Below, one piece after another: positions 49,244-56,657 of a DNA stretch of 64,000 bases. The stretch comes from an uncultured Clostridia bacterium (GTDB taxonomy: Bacteria; Bacillota; Clostridia; Lachnospirales; CAG-274): contig CANRPW010000002.1 in assembly GCA_947632615.1 (NCBI GenBank), positions 1 through 64,000 on the forward strand, in the 5' to 3' direction. Every line of letters begins with the position of its first letter. The stretch's first letter is position 1. The translations under genes were made by a program, and so were the position numbers. The notes under the pieces are model-generated. The model worked only from the letters and a program-made list of their open reading frames with translations. It was not told the origin of the DNA and searched no databases.

Positions 49244-49944
49244 GCAAAACCACCTCTCTTTTCAATAGGTCTTCTGAATACGGTAAGTAAAACAAGTATA
49301 CTTATCATAGTAGGTATCATAAAAGACTCTGCGCCGAACAGAGCAAGACAGGCTGCCGAAGCAAAAAGTCCTATTACAGCGGTGTAGTGCTTTTTCTCCT
49401 TAAGCCACTGTTCTAAAAATATAACTATAAACATAGACGTCATAACAAAGTCAAGCCCTTTTGTATTTATAGTTAAAAAGCCGCCTAAAATTCCACCCAT
49501 GGTGGACCCTGTGACCCAATATATCTGATTTAGCAGGTTTACAAAAAACATAAACCAGCCCTCGTCAACTCCCTCGGGTATTTTTGCCGTATAATTTATA
49601 GAAAAGGACTCGTCACACATACCATAAATAAGATATAGCTTTTTAAGCCCCTTACCCTTATATTTGTTAAGCATGGAAAGCCCGTAAAATATGTGTCTTG
49701 CCTGAATAATAAGTGTCATAAGTAAAGTCTGAAGGGGTGCAAACCGACTGAGCAGCATATTGACTGCCACATACTCCAAGGATCCGCCAAATATGACAAT
49801 ACTCATAATAAGCGGATATATAAAGCTGAAGCCGGATATATTCATAAGCACACCATAGCCAAACCCTAAAAACCAAAAGGCTGTAAGTATTGGCAAGGTA
49901 TGAGGAAATGCCGCCTTAAGCGCCTTAATGTATTTGTTTTTCAT
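49240..49944 (-). CDS. azlC: AzlC-family branched-chain amino acid exporter subunit
   Basis: 234 residues with six to eight membrane helices. [34 protein letters not shown] and [16 protein letters not shown] are AzlC family blocks, as is [10 protein letters not shown]. It forms the large subunit of the AzlCD amino acid exporter. The promoter is probably TTGATT-N17-TAATAT near 49965-49993, between element G and the start. Confidence 0.9.
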   Translation of the reverse strand: MKNKYIKALKAAFPHTLPILTAFWFLGFGYGVLMNISGFSFIYPLIMSIVIFGGSLEYVAVNMLLSRFAPLQTLLMTLIIQARHIFYGLSMLNKYKGKGLKKLYLIYGMCDESFSINYTAKIPEGVDEGWFMFFVNLLNQIYWVTGSTMGGILGGFLTINTKGLDFVMTSMFIVIFLEQWLKEKKHYTAVIGLFASAACLALFGAESFMIPTMISILVLLTVFRRPIEKRGGFA

Positions 49945-50011
49945 ATTTATCTCTCCCTAAATTTCACCAACATATTAACATATATGTCAAAAAAAATCAA
50001 TATAAATTGTT

Positions 50012-50154
50012 TGCCCCGCCTGTTTAAACCATCAAAGATGGTTTAAACAGGCGGAGCCGCGGGGCGGGGCGGAGAAAAGCAAAACTCAGAGGACTTCGCC
50101 TCTGAGTTTTGCTTTTCTCCGCCCCGCCCCGCAGCTCCTGCAGTCGGTGGGCAA
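50012..50154 (+). repeat. Twin-hairpin element G
   Basis: First hairpin: 50016-50033 against 50037-50054 (18 bp, CATC-AAA-GATG centre, as in copy E). The linker is GAGCCGCGGGGCGGGGCGG. Second hairpin: 50059-50092 against 50099-50132 (34 bp, perfect). Tail CCTGCAGTCGGTGGGCAAA resembles the family tail; with the left flank TTTGCCC it forms an outer inverted pair. It lies 9 bases after the Na/Pi transporter stop. Confidence 0.9.
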
Positions 50155-50163
50155 ATTATATAA

Positions 50164-51810
50164 TTATAAAAATCTTCTCATTACGACCTGTGCAACATTG
50201 AGAGCATGGTCGCCTACTCTTTCAAGGTTTGTAAGTGTATCAAGATAAGATATTCCCGTTGTGGGGTCTACAGTATTTTCTGCCAGTCTTTCAACGTGAA
50301 GTCGTCTGTAGTTTTTCTCCATATCGTCTATGTTCTGCTCCTGGCGGATAGTTCTTTCGACGCTTGTATAGTCGTTATTTTCAAGAGCGTTAAGAGCATT
50401 TGTCACGCAGGAAATGGTTTCATCGCACATTTTTCTGAGTTCTTCCTTTTGCTGATCTGAAAATTCCAGATTTTCCTTCATCATAAACTGAGCCGACTCT
50501 ACTAAGTTTTCGCTATAGTCGCCAATTCTTTCCATATCGTTTACGGTATGGAAAAGGGAAGTAACGATCTTATTTTCATTTACGCTTATGCCCGGTGCAT
50601 TACATATTTTCACCATAAACCTGGTGATAGAGTTCTGAAGTTGGTCTATGCTGTCTTCTCTTGCATCTACCTTTTCTATCTTTTCGGTATCGTGATCGAA
50701 AAGCGCATCGCTTGCAAGAACAAGATTTTCAAGTGACATTCTTCCCATTCTTACGATCTCCTTAATGCTGTTCTGAATAGCGATAGGTGTAGTGTTGAGA
50801 AGTCTGTTGTCAAGATGTACAAGCACAGCCTCGTCCTCGTTTTCTTTAAAGAAGGAGGTCATATATTCGGCAGCCTTAACAAGGAGATTTGCAAACGGGA
50901 ACATAAGAACGGTATTAAGCACATTAAAGCCCGTATGTATAACTGATATCTCTGTTATGTTGATGACCTGATTTCCCAGATCCACAAATACAAATCTGAA
51001 TATTACATAGGCAAGAACACTGAATATTACAGAACCTATTACATTGAAAAGAAGGTGTATGCAGGCAGCTGCCTTTGCATTTTTAGAAGCGCCTACGGCA
51101 GAGAAGATAGCCGTTACACAAGTACCTATATTCTGACCCATGATTATATATACGGCACTGTTCCATGTTACTATGCCGGAAACCGCCAAAGACTGAAGTA
51201 TACCCACCGAAGCCGTAGACGACTGTATTATCGCCGTAACAACAGCGCCCGTGATAACCCCGAGTATAGGATTGGCGCCAAGCTGCGCAAAGGCATGTGA
51301 AAAAGCAGGAAGTGCCGCCAAGGGTTCTGCTCCCTGGGTCATAAGACCTATACCCATAAATAGCATACCGAAACCGCATACTATTTCGCTCATGCTTTTA
51401 ATAAATCCCTTTGAGAAGAAAACGCCGCATATTCCCCCAAGAGCTATTGCAACCGGTCCCATTGTGAGAGGCTCCATAAATGATGCCCATTCGGATGAAG
51501 AAACAAGCCAGCTGGTAATAGTAGTACCCACATTGGCACCCATTATAATGCCTACAGACTGTGTAAGATTAAGAAGCCCGGCATTTATAAAACCTATAAC
51601 CATAACCGTTGTCGCCGCCGACGAGTGAATTATTGCCGTAACAAGAGCACCCACACCCACACTTACGAGTCTGTTTTTAGTGAGAACAGCAAGTATTCTT
51701 CTCATTTTATCGCCTGCCACCTTCTGAAGACCCGAAGACATAAGGCTTACGCCGAACAGGAATAATCCGAGTCCGCCGGCAAAGGTTATGAGCATACTAA
51801 CATAATCCAT
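50164..51810 (-). CDS. Na/Pi cotransporter family protein with PhoU-like domain
   Basis: About 548 residues. Residues 1-310 form the membrane domain with the duplicated inverted-repeat motifs ALVTAIIHSSAATTVMVIG and AVVTAIIQSSTASVGILQS (QSS-type phosphate sites). Residues ~330-548 are a PhoU-like helical domain with VNDMERIGDYSENLVE and LTNLERVGDHALNVAQ, metal-binding E/D repeats. It likely imports phosphate with Na+ under self-control by the PhoU part. The ATG at 51810 is chosen because GGAGG lies 8 bases before. Confidence 0.92.
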   Translation of the reverse strand: MDYVSMLITFAGGLGLFLFGVSLMSSGLQKVAGDKMRRILAVLTKNRLVSVGVGALVTAIIHSSAATTVMVIGFINAGLLNLTQSVGIIMGANVGTTITSWLVSSSEWASFMEPLTMGPVAIALGGICGVFFSKGFIKSMSEIVCGFGMLFMGIGLMTQGAEPLAALPAFSHAFAQLGANPILGVITGAVVTAIIQSSTASVGILQSLAVSGIVTWNSAVYIIMGQNIGTCVTAIFSAVGASKNAKAAACIHLLFNVIGSVIFSVLAYVIFRFVFVDLGNQVINITEISVIHTGFNVLNTVLMFPFANLLVKAAEYMTSFFKENEDEAVLVHLDNRLLNTTPIAIQNSIKEIVRMGRMSLENLVLASDALFDHDTEKIEKVDAREDSIDQLQNSITRFMVKICNAPGISVNENKIVTSLFHTVNDMERIGDYSENLVESAQFMMKENLEFSDQQKEELRKMCDETISCVTNALNALENNDYTSVERTIRQEQNIDDMEKNYRRLHVERLAENTVDPTTGISYLDTLTNLERVGDHALNVAQVVMRRFL

Positions 51811-51837
51811 AAATTTACCTCCAAATATAAGCACTGA

Positions 51838-51978
51838 ACCGAAAATCCTGAGGGCACTGCCCGGTGTGCGGCTTCATCTGCGGCAGGGACGGGCAAGCCC
51901 GTCCCTGCCGCAGATGAAGCCGCACACCGACCCGCGGGGCAGCCATTCAAACCGCCGTAGGCGGTTTGAATGGCTGCT
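51838..51978 (-). repeat. Twin-hairpin element H (inverted relative to the others)
   Basis: Read on the minus strand: short hairpin first (51939-51956 against 51960-51977, 18 bp, loop-side CCTACGG as in copy A). The linker GCCCCGCGGGTCGG follows, then the long hairpin, 51862-51894 against 51897-51929 (33 bp, perfect). The tail GCCCTCAGGATTTTCGG is diverged. It is the only copy clearly oriented to the minus strand. Confidence 0.88.
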
Positions 51979-52122
51979 AAGCATTTATCCCAAAAGATCG
52001 TCTTTATTATGCATCTTTTTAAATTATATATAGATATTTTAACATCTATTGTAAAATAATACAAGCCTATTTTGCTATAAGCCTGCAACCAATTTATAAA
52101 AAACACCTCAAAAGTTTAATTA

Positions 52123-52161
52123 AGTAAAAAGCCTCGCAAACAGTTATGTTTACAAGGCTTT
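52123..52161 (-). terminator. Terminator of tRNA-Leu
   Basis: Minus-strand AAGCCTTGTAAAC pairs with TTTGCGAGGCTT (52129-52161) and is followed by TTTTAC. It starts 9 bases after the tRNA. Confidence 0.8.
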
Positions 52162-52169
52162 TATATAAA

Positions 52170-52253
52170 TGCCGATAGTGGGACTCGAACCCACACATCC
52201 GTGAAGATAACAGATTTTGAGTCTGCCGCGTCTGCCAATTCCGCCATATCGGC
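52170..52253 (-). tRNA. tRNA-Leu (anticodon CAA)
   Basis: 84 bases. The acceptor stem GCCGATA/TATCGGC closes the molecule, with discriminator A. The D arm is GCGGAATTGGCAGACGC, the anticodon stem-loop GCAGA-CTCAAAA-TCTGT gives CAA (reads UUG), a long class II variable arm follows, and the T arm is GTGGGTTCGAGTCCCAC. CCA is not encoded. A perfect TTGACA-N17-TAAAAT promoter lies upstream. Confidence 0.95.
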
Positions 52254-52263
52254 ATATAAGCAT

Positions 52264-52292
52264 ATTTTACTCTCATTTATATTTATTGTCAA
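52264..52292 (-). promoter_or_regulatory. Promoter of tRNA-Leu
   Basis: Minus-strand TTGACA (52287-52292), 17-base spacer, TAAAAT (52264-52269), 11 bases before the tRNA. Confidence 0.85.
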
Positions 52293-52315
52293 GCCTATAA
52301 ATTGTAATATTTTAG

Positions 52316-52344
52316 TTGAACTCAGTCGAGCTTTATGTTATAAT
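52316..52344 (+). promoter_or_regulatory. Promoter of the GH105 gene
   Basis: TTGAAC (52316-52321), 17-base spacer, TATAAT (52339-52344), 48 bases before the start codon. Divergent from the tRNA promoter. Confidence 0.8.
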
Positions 52345-52392
52345 ATAAAAAGAAATTATTTGAATAAAATCAAATTTAAGGGAGGTTTTTTT

Positions 52393-53523
52393 ATGGAAAT
52401 ACTGGACAGATATATAAATGAGCTTATTGAGAAATCTACACCTCAAGCTCCTATCTGGAACATTGAACAAATAAGGAGCGGAAAGCCATCTAAGTGGAAT
52501 TATATTGATGGCTGTATGATAAAGGCGCTTATAGAGCTTTATCACATCACAAAGGAAAAGAAATATCTTGACTTTGCCGACAATTTTATCGACTACTTCG
52601 TACAGGATGACGGCTCTATAAAGTCATATAAGCCCGAAGAGCTTAACATTGACAATGTAAATGCGGGCAAGACCCTTTTCGATCTTTATGAGCTTACGGG
52701 AAAGGAAAAATATCGCAAGGCTATCGACACCATCTATGGACAGGTAAAGATGCAGCCAAGAACAAAGGAAGGCAACTTCTGGCACAAGAAGATATACCCA
52801 TGGCAGGTTTGGCTTGACGGTATGTATATGGGACAGCCTTTCTATATGCAGTATGAGGTACAATACAATAACTGCAAAAACTGCAAAGACAGTGTAAAGC
52901 AGTTTGAAAACGTACATAGAATAATGAGAGACCCTAAGACAGGGCTTTATTATCACGGCTATGACGAAAGCAGAGAAATGTATTGGGCTGATAAGGAAAC
53001 AGGTCTTTCAAAGAATTTCTGGCTTCGCGCTCTTGGCTGGTATGCTATGGCTCTTGTTGATACTATTGACATTATGCCCGACTCTCTTGCAGAAGACAGA
53101 GATAAGCTTAAGGCTATTTATGTTGAATATATAGATGCTCTTCTTAAGTTCCAAGACGAAAGCGGCATGTGGTATCAGGTGGCTGATCAGGGCGGAAGAG
53201 AAAAGAATTATCTGGAAACCAGCGGTTCTGCTATTCTTGCCTTTGCCATTATGAAATCTGTAAGACTGGGAATACTTCCCGAAAAATATTTCAAGTACGG
53301 CGAAAAGGCTTTCAACGGCATTTGTGATAAATATCTCTCAGAGGAAAACGGCGAACTTCAGCTTGGCGGCATTTGTCTTGTTGCCGGACTTGGCGGAAAC
53401 TCATACAGGGATGGCTCTTATGAATATTATATGAGCGAGCCTATAGTAAAGAATGAAGCTAAGGGCGTTGCTCCTCTCATTCTTGCTTATACGGAAATTT
53501 TACATAAGGAAAAGAATGCTTAA
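52393..53523 (+). CDS. GH105 unsaturated rhamnogalacturonyl/galacturonyl hydrolase (YteR/YesR-like)
   Basis: 376 residues with no signal peptide, so intracellular. The start is at 52393 after GGGAGG. Family blocks are WNYIDGCMIKALIELYH near 35, NVNAGKTLFDLYELTG, WLDGMYMGQPFYMQY near 137 (catalytic Asp), YYHGYDESREMYWAD near 185, FWLRALGWYAMALVDT and the C-terminal GGNSYRDGSYEYYMSEP. GH105 enzymes remove the unsaturated uronic acid that lyases leave at oligosaccharide ends. It is thus the expected inner partner of the secreted pectate lyase at 25057-27021. Confidence 0.92.
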   Translation: MEILDRYINELIEKSTPQAPIWNIEQIRSGKPSKWNYIDGCMIKALIELYHITKEKKYLDFADNFIDYFVQDDGSIKSYKPEELNIDNVNAGKTLFDLYELTGKEKYRKAIDTIYGQVKMQPRTKEGNFWHKKIYPWQVWLDGMYMGQPFYMQYEVQYNNCKNCKDSVKQFENVHRIMRDPKTGLYYHGYDESREMYWADKETGLSKNFWLRALGWYAMALVDTIDIMPDSLAEDRDKLKAIYVEYIDALLKFQDESGMWYQVADQGGREKNYLETSGSAILAFAIMKSVRLGILPEKYFKYGEKAFNGICDKYLSEENGELQLGGICLVAGLGGNSYRDGSYEYYMSEPIVKNEAKGVAPLILAYTEILHKEKNA

Positions 53524-53529
53524 ATAAAT

Positions 53530-53700
53530 ATGCCCGACCTTACACCCCGTCTAAAGACGGGGATGTAAGGTCGACCCGTGGGGGCAGAGCCGAGGGATGC
53601 TTACGCCGTCAGGGGCAGAAAGGGGCGAATAATTCGCCCCTTTCTGCCCCTGACGGCGTAAGCATCCCTCGGCTCTGCCCTGAACCGCAGTTTGGTCGGA
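53530..53700 (+). repeat. Twin-hairpin element I
   Basis: First hairpin: 53535-53551 against 53556-53573 (17 bp with one bulged base, CGTC-TAAA-GACG centre). The linker is GACCCGTGGGGG. Second hairpin: 53582-53630 against 53632-53680, a perfect 49-bp stem. The tail CCGCAGTTTGGTCGG (53685-53699) is identical to copy A. It starts 12 bases after the GH105 stop and ends 40 bases before miaA. Confidence 0.92.
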
Positions 53701-53739
53701 CTATTTTTTTAATAATACAGATTTTACGGAGTGATGGGA

Positions 53740-54687
53740 ATGAAACAGCCCTTGATAATAATTGCCGGTCCTACAGCATGCGGTAAGACAGCAGCCTCTG
53801 TAGAGCTTTGCCTCAGTATAGGCGGAGAAGTCATATCGGCGGATTCTATGCAGATATATAAATATATGGACATAGGCACGGCAAAAGTAAAAGAAGAAGA
53901 AAAAAAAGGCATACCTCATTTTCTGATTGACGAGCTTGAGCCATACGAGGAATATTCTGCGGCTATTTTTCAGCAGAAAGCAAAGAAATATATTTCTCAG
54001 ATAAGCGCAAGAGGACATATACCCGTTATTGTTGGGGGCACGGGTTTTTATATAAACGGGCTGCTTTATAACAATGACTTTTCCAATGCCGAAAAGGACA
54101 ACTCCATAAGAAAACGTCTTGAGGCGGAGCTTAATGAATATGGCAAGGAGTATATGTTTGAAAGGCTAATGGAGGTAGACCCCCAATATTGCGAAACTAC
54201 CCACCAAAACAACACAAAAAGAGTGCTTCGCGCTCTTGAATTTTATGAGGAAACGGGCGAAAGATTTTCGCAGCACAACGCCCGGGAGAAAAAAAGAGAG
54301 CTTTATTATGACAGCACGGTATTTGTACTTAATATGGAAAGAGAAATGCTATATAAAAGAATTGACCTGCGTGTTGATAAGATGATAGAGGACGGACTTG
54401 TCAGAGAGGTTAAGGCTCTTATAGAAAACGGCGCAAAAAGAGAGTGGGTATCTATGCAGGGACTTGGATATAAGGAGATAGCGGCGTATATTTTCGGTGA
54501 GATGTCACTTGATGAAGCCGTTTATATATTAAAGCGGGACACCAGACATTTTGCCAAAAGACAGCTTACTTGGTTTAAACATCAGCTTGAAAACGCTGTA
54601 TGGATAGATGTTGACAAATTTGAAAACACAAAGGCTGTTGCGGACTATATGATTTCAAGGATCGGAGATAAAAATGGACTACACTAA
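53740..54687 (+). CDS. miaA: tRNA dimethylallyltransferase
   Basis: 315 residues: P-loop IIIAGPTACGKTAASVELCL, substrate motif ISADSMQIYKYMDIGTAK, PVIVGGTGFYINGLLYNNDF, and RDTRHFAKRQLTWFK near the end. It adds dimethylallyl to A37 of tRNAs reading U-starting codons. The ATG at 53740 lies 8 bases after GGAG; GTG and ATG codons just before are too close to it. It overlaps the next gene by 14 bases. Confidence 0.95.
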   Translation: MKQPLIIIAGPTACGKTAASVELCLSIGGEVISADSMQIYKYMDIGTAKVKEEEKKGIPHFLIDELEPYEEYSAAIFQQKAKKYISQISARGHIPVIVGGTGFYINGLLYNNDFSNAEKDNSIRKRLEAELNEYGKEYMFERLMEVDPQYCETTHQNNTKRVLRALEFYEETGERFSQHNAREKKRELYYDSTVFVLNMEREMLYKRIDLRVDKMIEDGLVREVKALIENGAKREWVSMQGLGYKEIAAYIFGEMSLDEAVYILKRDTRHFAKRQLTWFKHQLENAVWIDVDKFENTKAVADYMISRIGDKNGLH

Positions 54688-55957
54688 AAAAATTCTGACA
54701 TCGGAATACGGTATTTCAGAAGCAGTATATGAAAAAGTCAAAGAAGCCGAGAGTAAAGTAGTTGGGGAATTTGACAAAATAGATGAAATAACTGAATATA
54801 ATCAGCTTAAGGTAATAAGTGCCATGCAGAAAAACAGGCTTGCCATAGATCATTTCGGCGGCACAACAGGCTATGGCTATGACGACGGCGGACGTGATGT
54901 AATGGAAAAAATATACGCCCACACCTTCAGAACAGAGGACGCCCTTGTAAGACCTCAGATAATATCGGGCACACACGCCCTCACTGTGGCTCTTTTTGGC
55001 AATCTTCGCCCCGGCGACCACCTGTTCAGCCCTGTAGGCAGCCCCTATGACACCTTAGAGGGCGTTATAGGAGCTAAAAGAAAGGTGAAGGGCAGCCTTG
55101 TTGACTTCGGTGTGACCTATTCGGAGCTTCCCCTTTTAGCCGACGGCGTTGTGGACTTTGACAATATTAAAAGCTGCATACGCAAGGAAACTAAGCTGGT
55201 AACCGTTCAGCGCTCTAAGGGCTATTGCCTGCGCCCTTCTCTTTCTGTTGAAACCATTGGCAAGATAATAGAAACGGTCAAATCTGTAAGAAGTGACATT
55301 ATATGTATGGTAGACAACTGCTATGGCGAATTTACCGACCGCATAGAGCCGTCTGAGGTAGGAGCTGACCTTATAGTGGGTTCTCTAATAAAAAATCCGG
55401 GGGGCGGACTGGCACCTGTTGGCGGATATATTGCAGGCAAGGCAGAATATGTTGAAAATGCTGCCTTCAGACTTACCGTTCCCGGAATGGGCAAGGAGGT
55501 AGGGCCATCGCTTGGAGTATTAAGAAGCATGATACAGGGCTTTTATCAAGCTCCTCAGGCAGTAAACGGCAGTCTTAAAACCGCAGTTCTGGCGGCTCAG
55601 GTATTTAAGGAGCTTGGTTTTGGAGTAAGTCCCGAGCCTATGGAAAAGAGAAACGACATAGTGCAGTGCATACTTCTGAAAAACCGTGAAAACCTTATAA
55701 GCTTCTGTCAGGGCATACAAAAGGGAGCAGCTGTAGACAGCCATGCTCTGCCATACCCTGCACCAATGCCCGGATATGACTGCGACATAATAATGGCAGC
55801 AGGCGCATTTATACAGGGCTCGTCCATAGAATTATCGGCAGACGGACCGCTGAGAGAGCCTTATGCTGTATATCTTCAGGGCGGACTTAATTATAACCAC
55901 GGCAAAGCCGGAATAATGAAAGCTCTGCAAAATATGTATGATGAAGGCAGGCTATAG
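54674..55957 (+). CDS. Methionine gamma-lyase-like PLP enzyme (YnbB family)
   Basis: 427 residues, fold type I PLP protein. FGGTTGYGYDDGGRDVMEKIY near 62, VRPQIISGTHALTVALFG near 95, DNCYGEFTDRIEP with GADLIVGSLIKNPGGGLAPV near 240 (Lys in SLIKNPGG as PLP lysine). The family is also labelled aluminium resistance protein, a name without mechanistic support. In Bacillus ynbB likewise lies near miaA. The physiological substrate is unknown. Confidence 0.88.
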   Translation: MDYTKKILTSEYGISEAVYEKVKEAESKVVGEFDKIDEITEYNQLKVISAMQKNRLAIDHFGGTTGYGYDDGGRDVMEKIYAHTFRTEDALVRPQIISGTHALTVALFGNLRPGDHLFSPVGSPYDTLEGVIGAKRKVKGSLVDFGVTYSELPLLADGVVDFDNIKSCIRKETKLVTVQRSKGYCLRPSLSVETIGKIIETVKSVRSDIICMVDNCYGEFTDRIEPSEVGADLIVGSLIKNPGGGLAPVGGYIAGKAEYVENAAFRLTVPGMGKEVGPSLGVLRSMIQGFYQAPQAVNGSLKTAVLAAQVFKELGFGVSPEPMEKRNDIVQCILLKNRENLISFCQGIQKGAAVDSHALPYPAPMPGYDCDIIMAAGAFIQGSSIELSADGPLREPYAVYLQGGLNYNHGKAGIMKALQNMYDEGRL

Positions 55958-55988
55958 GCAAAGCCGGGAAGTATTTATAAATATGTAA

Positions 55989-56020
55989 ACACCCCAAAAA
56001 AAATTTGGGGTGTATTTTTT
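55989..56020. terminator. Bidirectional intrinsic terminator
   Basis: ACACCCCAAA (55989-55998) pairs with TTTGGGGTGT (56004-56013), followed by ATTTTTTT. It lies between convergent genes. Confidence 0.9.
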
Positions 56021-56490
56021 TAGTCGCCTATTCTGTTTCCTATAATGTTTTCTGAGCCTCTCATACCTATGCCGTCATTGCCGCTAAAAAGCCCGCCGGC
56101 ACGGTTTGTAATAGTGCCTCCGTCAATGGCTCCGCCTATGGCGCCTGCTCCGTCTTCAACTGCTCCGCCAACTGCACCTGCAGCATCTTCGACCGCTCCG
56201 CCAACTGCACCTGCAGCATCTTCAACTGCTCCGCCTGCGGTATTTCCGTTTGAGCCGTTATTCATATTGCCTGAAGTGTTGTTTCCGTTGCCTGCTTCAT
56301 TTCCCATAATTCCCGAATTATCATTTGTCATATTGCCGTCTTGAGCTGTACCCGAATTGTTTTTTCCATTGTCGGTTACATTTTCAACCGAGTCTTCTCT
56401 TGCAGAGCTTGTGCTGCCCTTATCTGTAGTGCTGCAGCCTACAAACATCATAACAGAAACAACAAGTGCCAAATATAATAATTTTTTCAT
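56020..56490 (-). CDS. Low-complexity lipoprotein with GGAVEDAAGAV repeats
   Basis: 156 residues. The signal peptide MKKLLYLALVVSVMMFVGCS ends in a lipobox (FVGC). The mature part is Asn/Gly/Ser-rich, then has three tandem 11-residue units GGAVEDAAGAV, GGAVEDAAGAV and GGAVEDGAGAI, followed by GGAIDGG. No family is recognised. The repeats would form a flexible or weakly helical stalk outside the membrane. Confidence 0.75.
   Translation of the reverse strand: MKKLLYLALVVSVMMFVGCSTTDKGSTSSAREDSVENVTDNGKNNSGTAQDGNMTNDNSGIMGNEAGNGNNTSGNMNNGSNGNTAGGAVEDAAGAVGGAVEDAAGAVGGAVEDGAGAIGGAIDGGTITNRAGGLFSGNDGIGMRGSENIIGNRIGD
56130..56240 (-). repeat. 33-bp tandem repeats in the lipoprotein gene
   Basis: Three consecutive 33-bp units encode GGAVEDAAGAV-type residues; the plus-strand core CTGCACCTGCAGCATCTTC appears twice exactly. 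Copy number could vary by slippage without frame change. Confidence 0.75.
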
Positions 56491-56573
56491 AATATACCTC
56501 CGTAATTAAACTGTACTTCACAACATATTATTACCCAAACAAAAATAAATATTAATTTATTAAATAAATTAAA

Positions 56574-56625
56574 TTGTAAAAATTTTTAATATGTGTTATC
56601 ATATAAATAGTTAACTGTTTATATG
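56574..56625 (+). promoter_or_regulatory. malQ promoter with overlapping palindromic operator
   Basis: TTGTAA (56574-56579), 17-base spacer, TATCAT (56597-56602). A 26-base palindrome with 24 matching positions (56600-56625, centre GTTAAC, outer arms CATATAAA/TTTATATG) covers the -10 box and start site. Its size and position fit a repressor operator. Confidence 0.65.
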
Positions 56626-56657
56626 AAAAATACGACAGTTGAAAAGGAGGTATTTAT

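Noticed and set aside
1-53700. Twin hairpins as a CRISPR array or as plain rho-independent terminators
   Set aside because: The copies are kilobases apart, with no regular repeat-spacer pattern and no cas genes. They lack T-runs, and clpX and the SDR have their own terminators nearby.
54674-55957. Naming the PLP enzyme an aluminium resistance protein
   Set aside because: That label comes from old annotation. The sequence shows only a fold type I PLP enzyme of unknown substrate.
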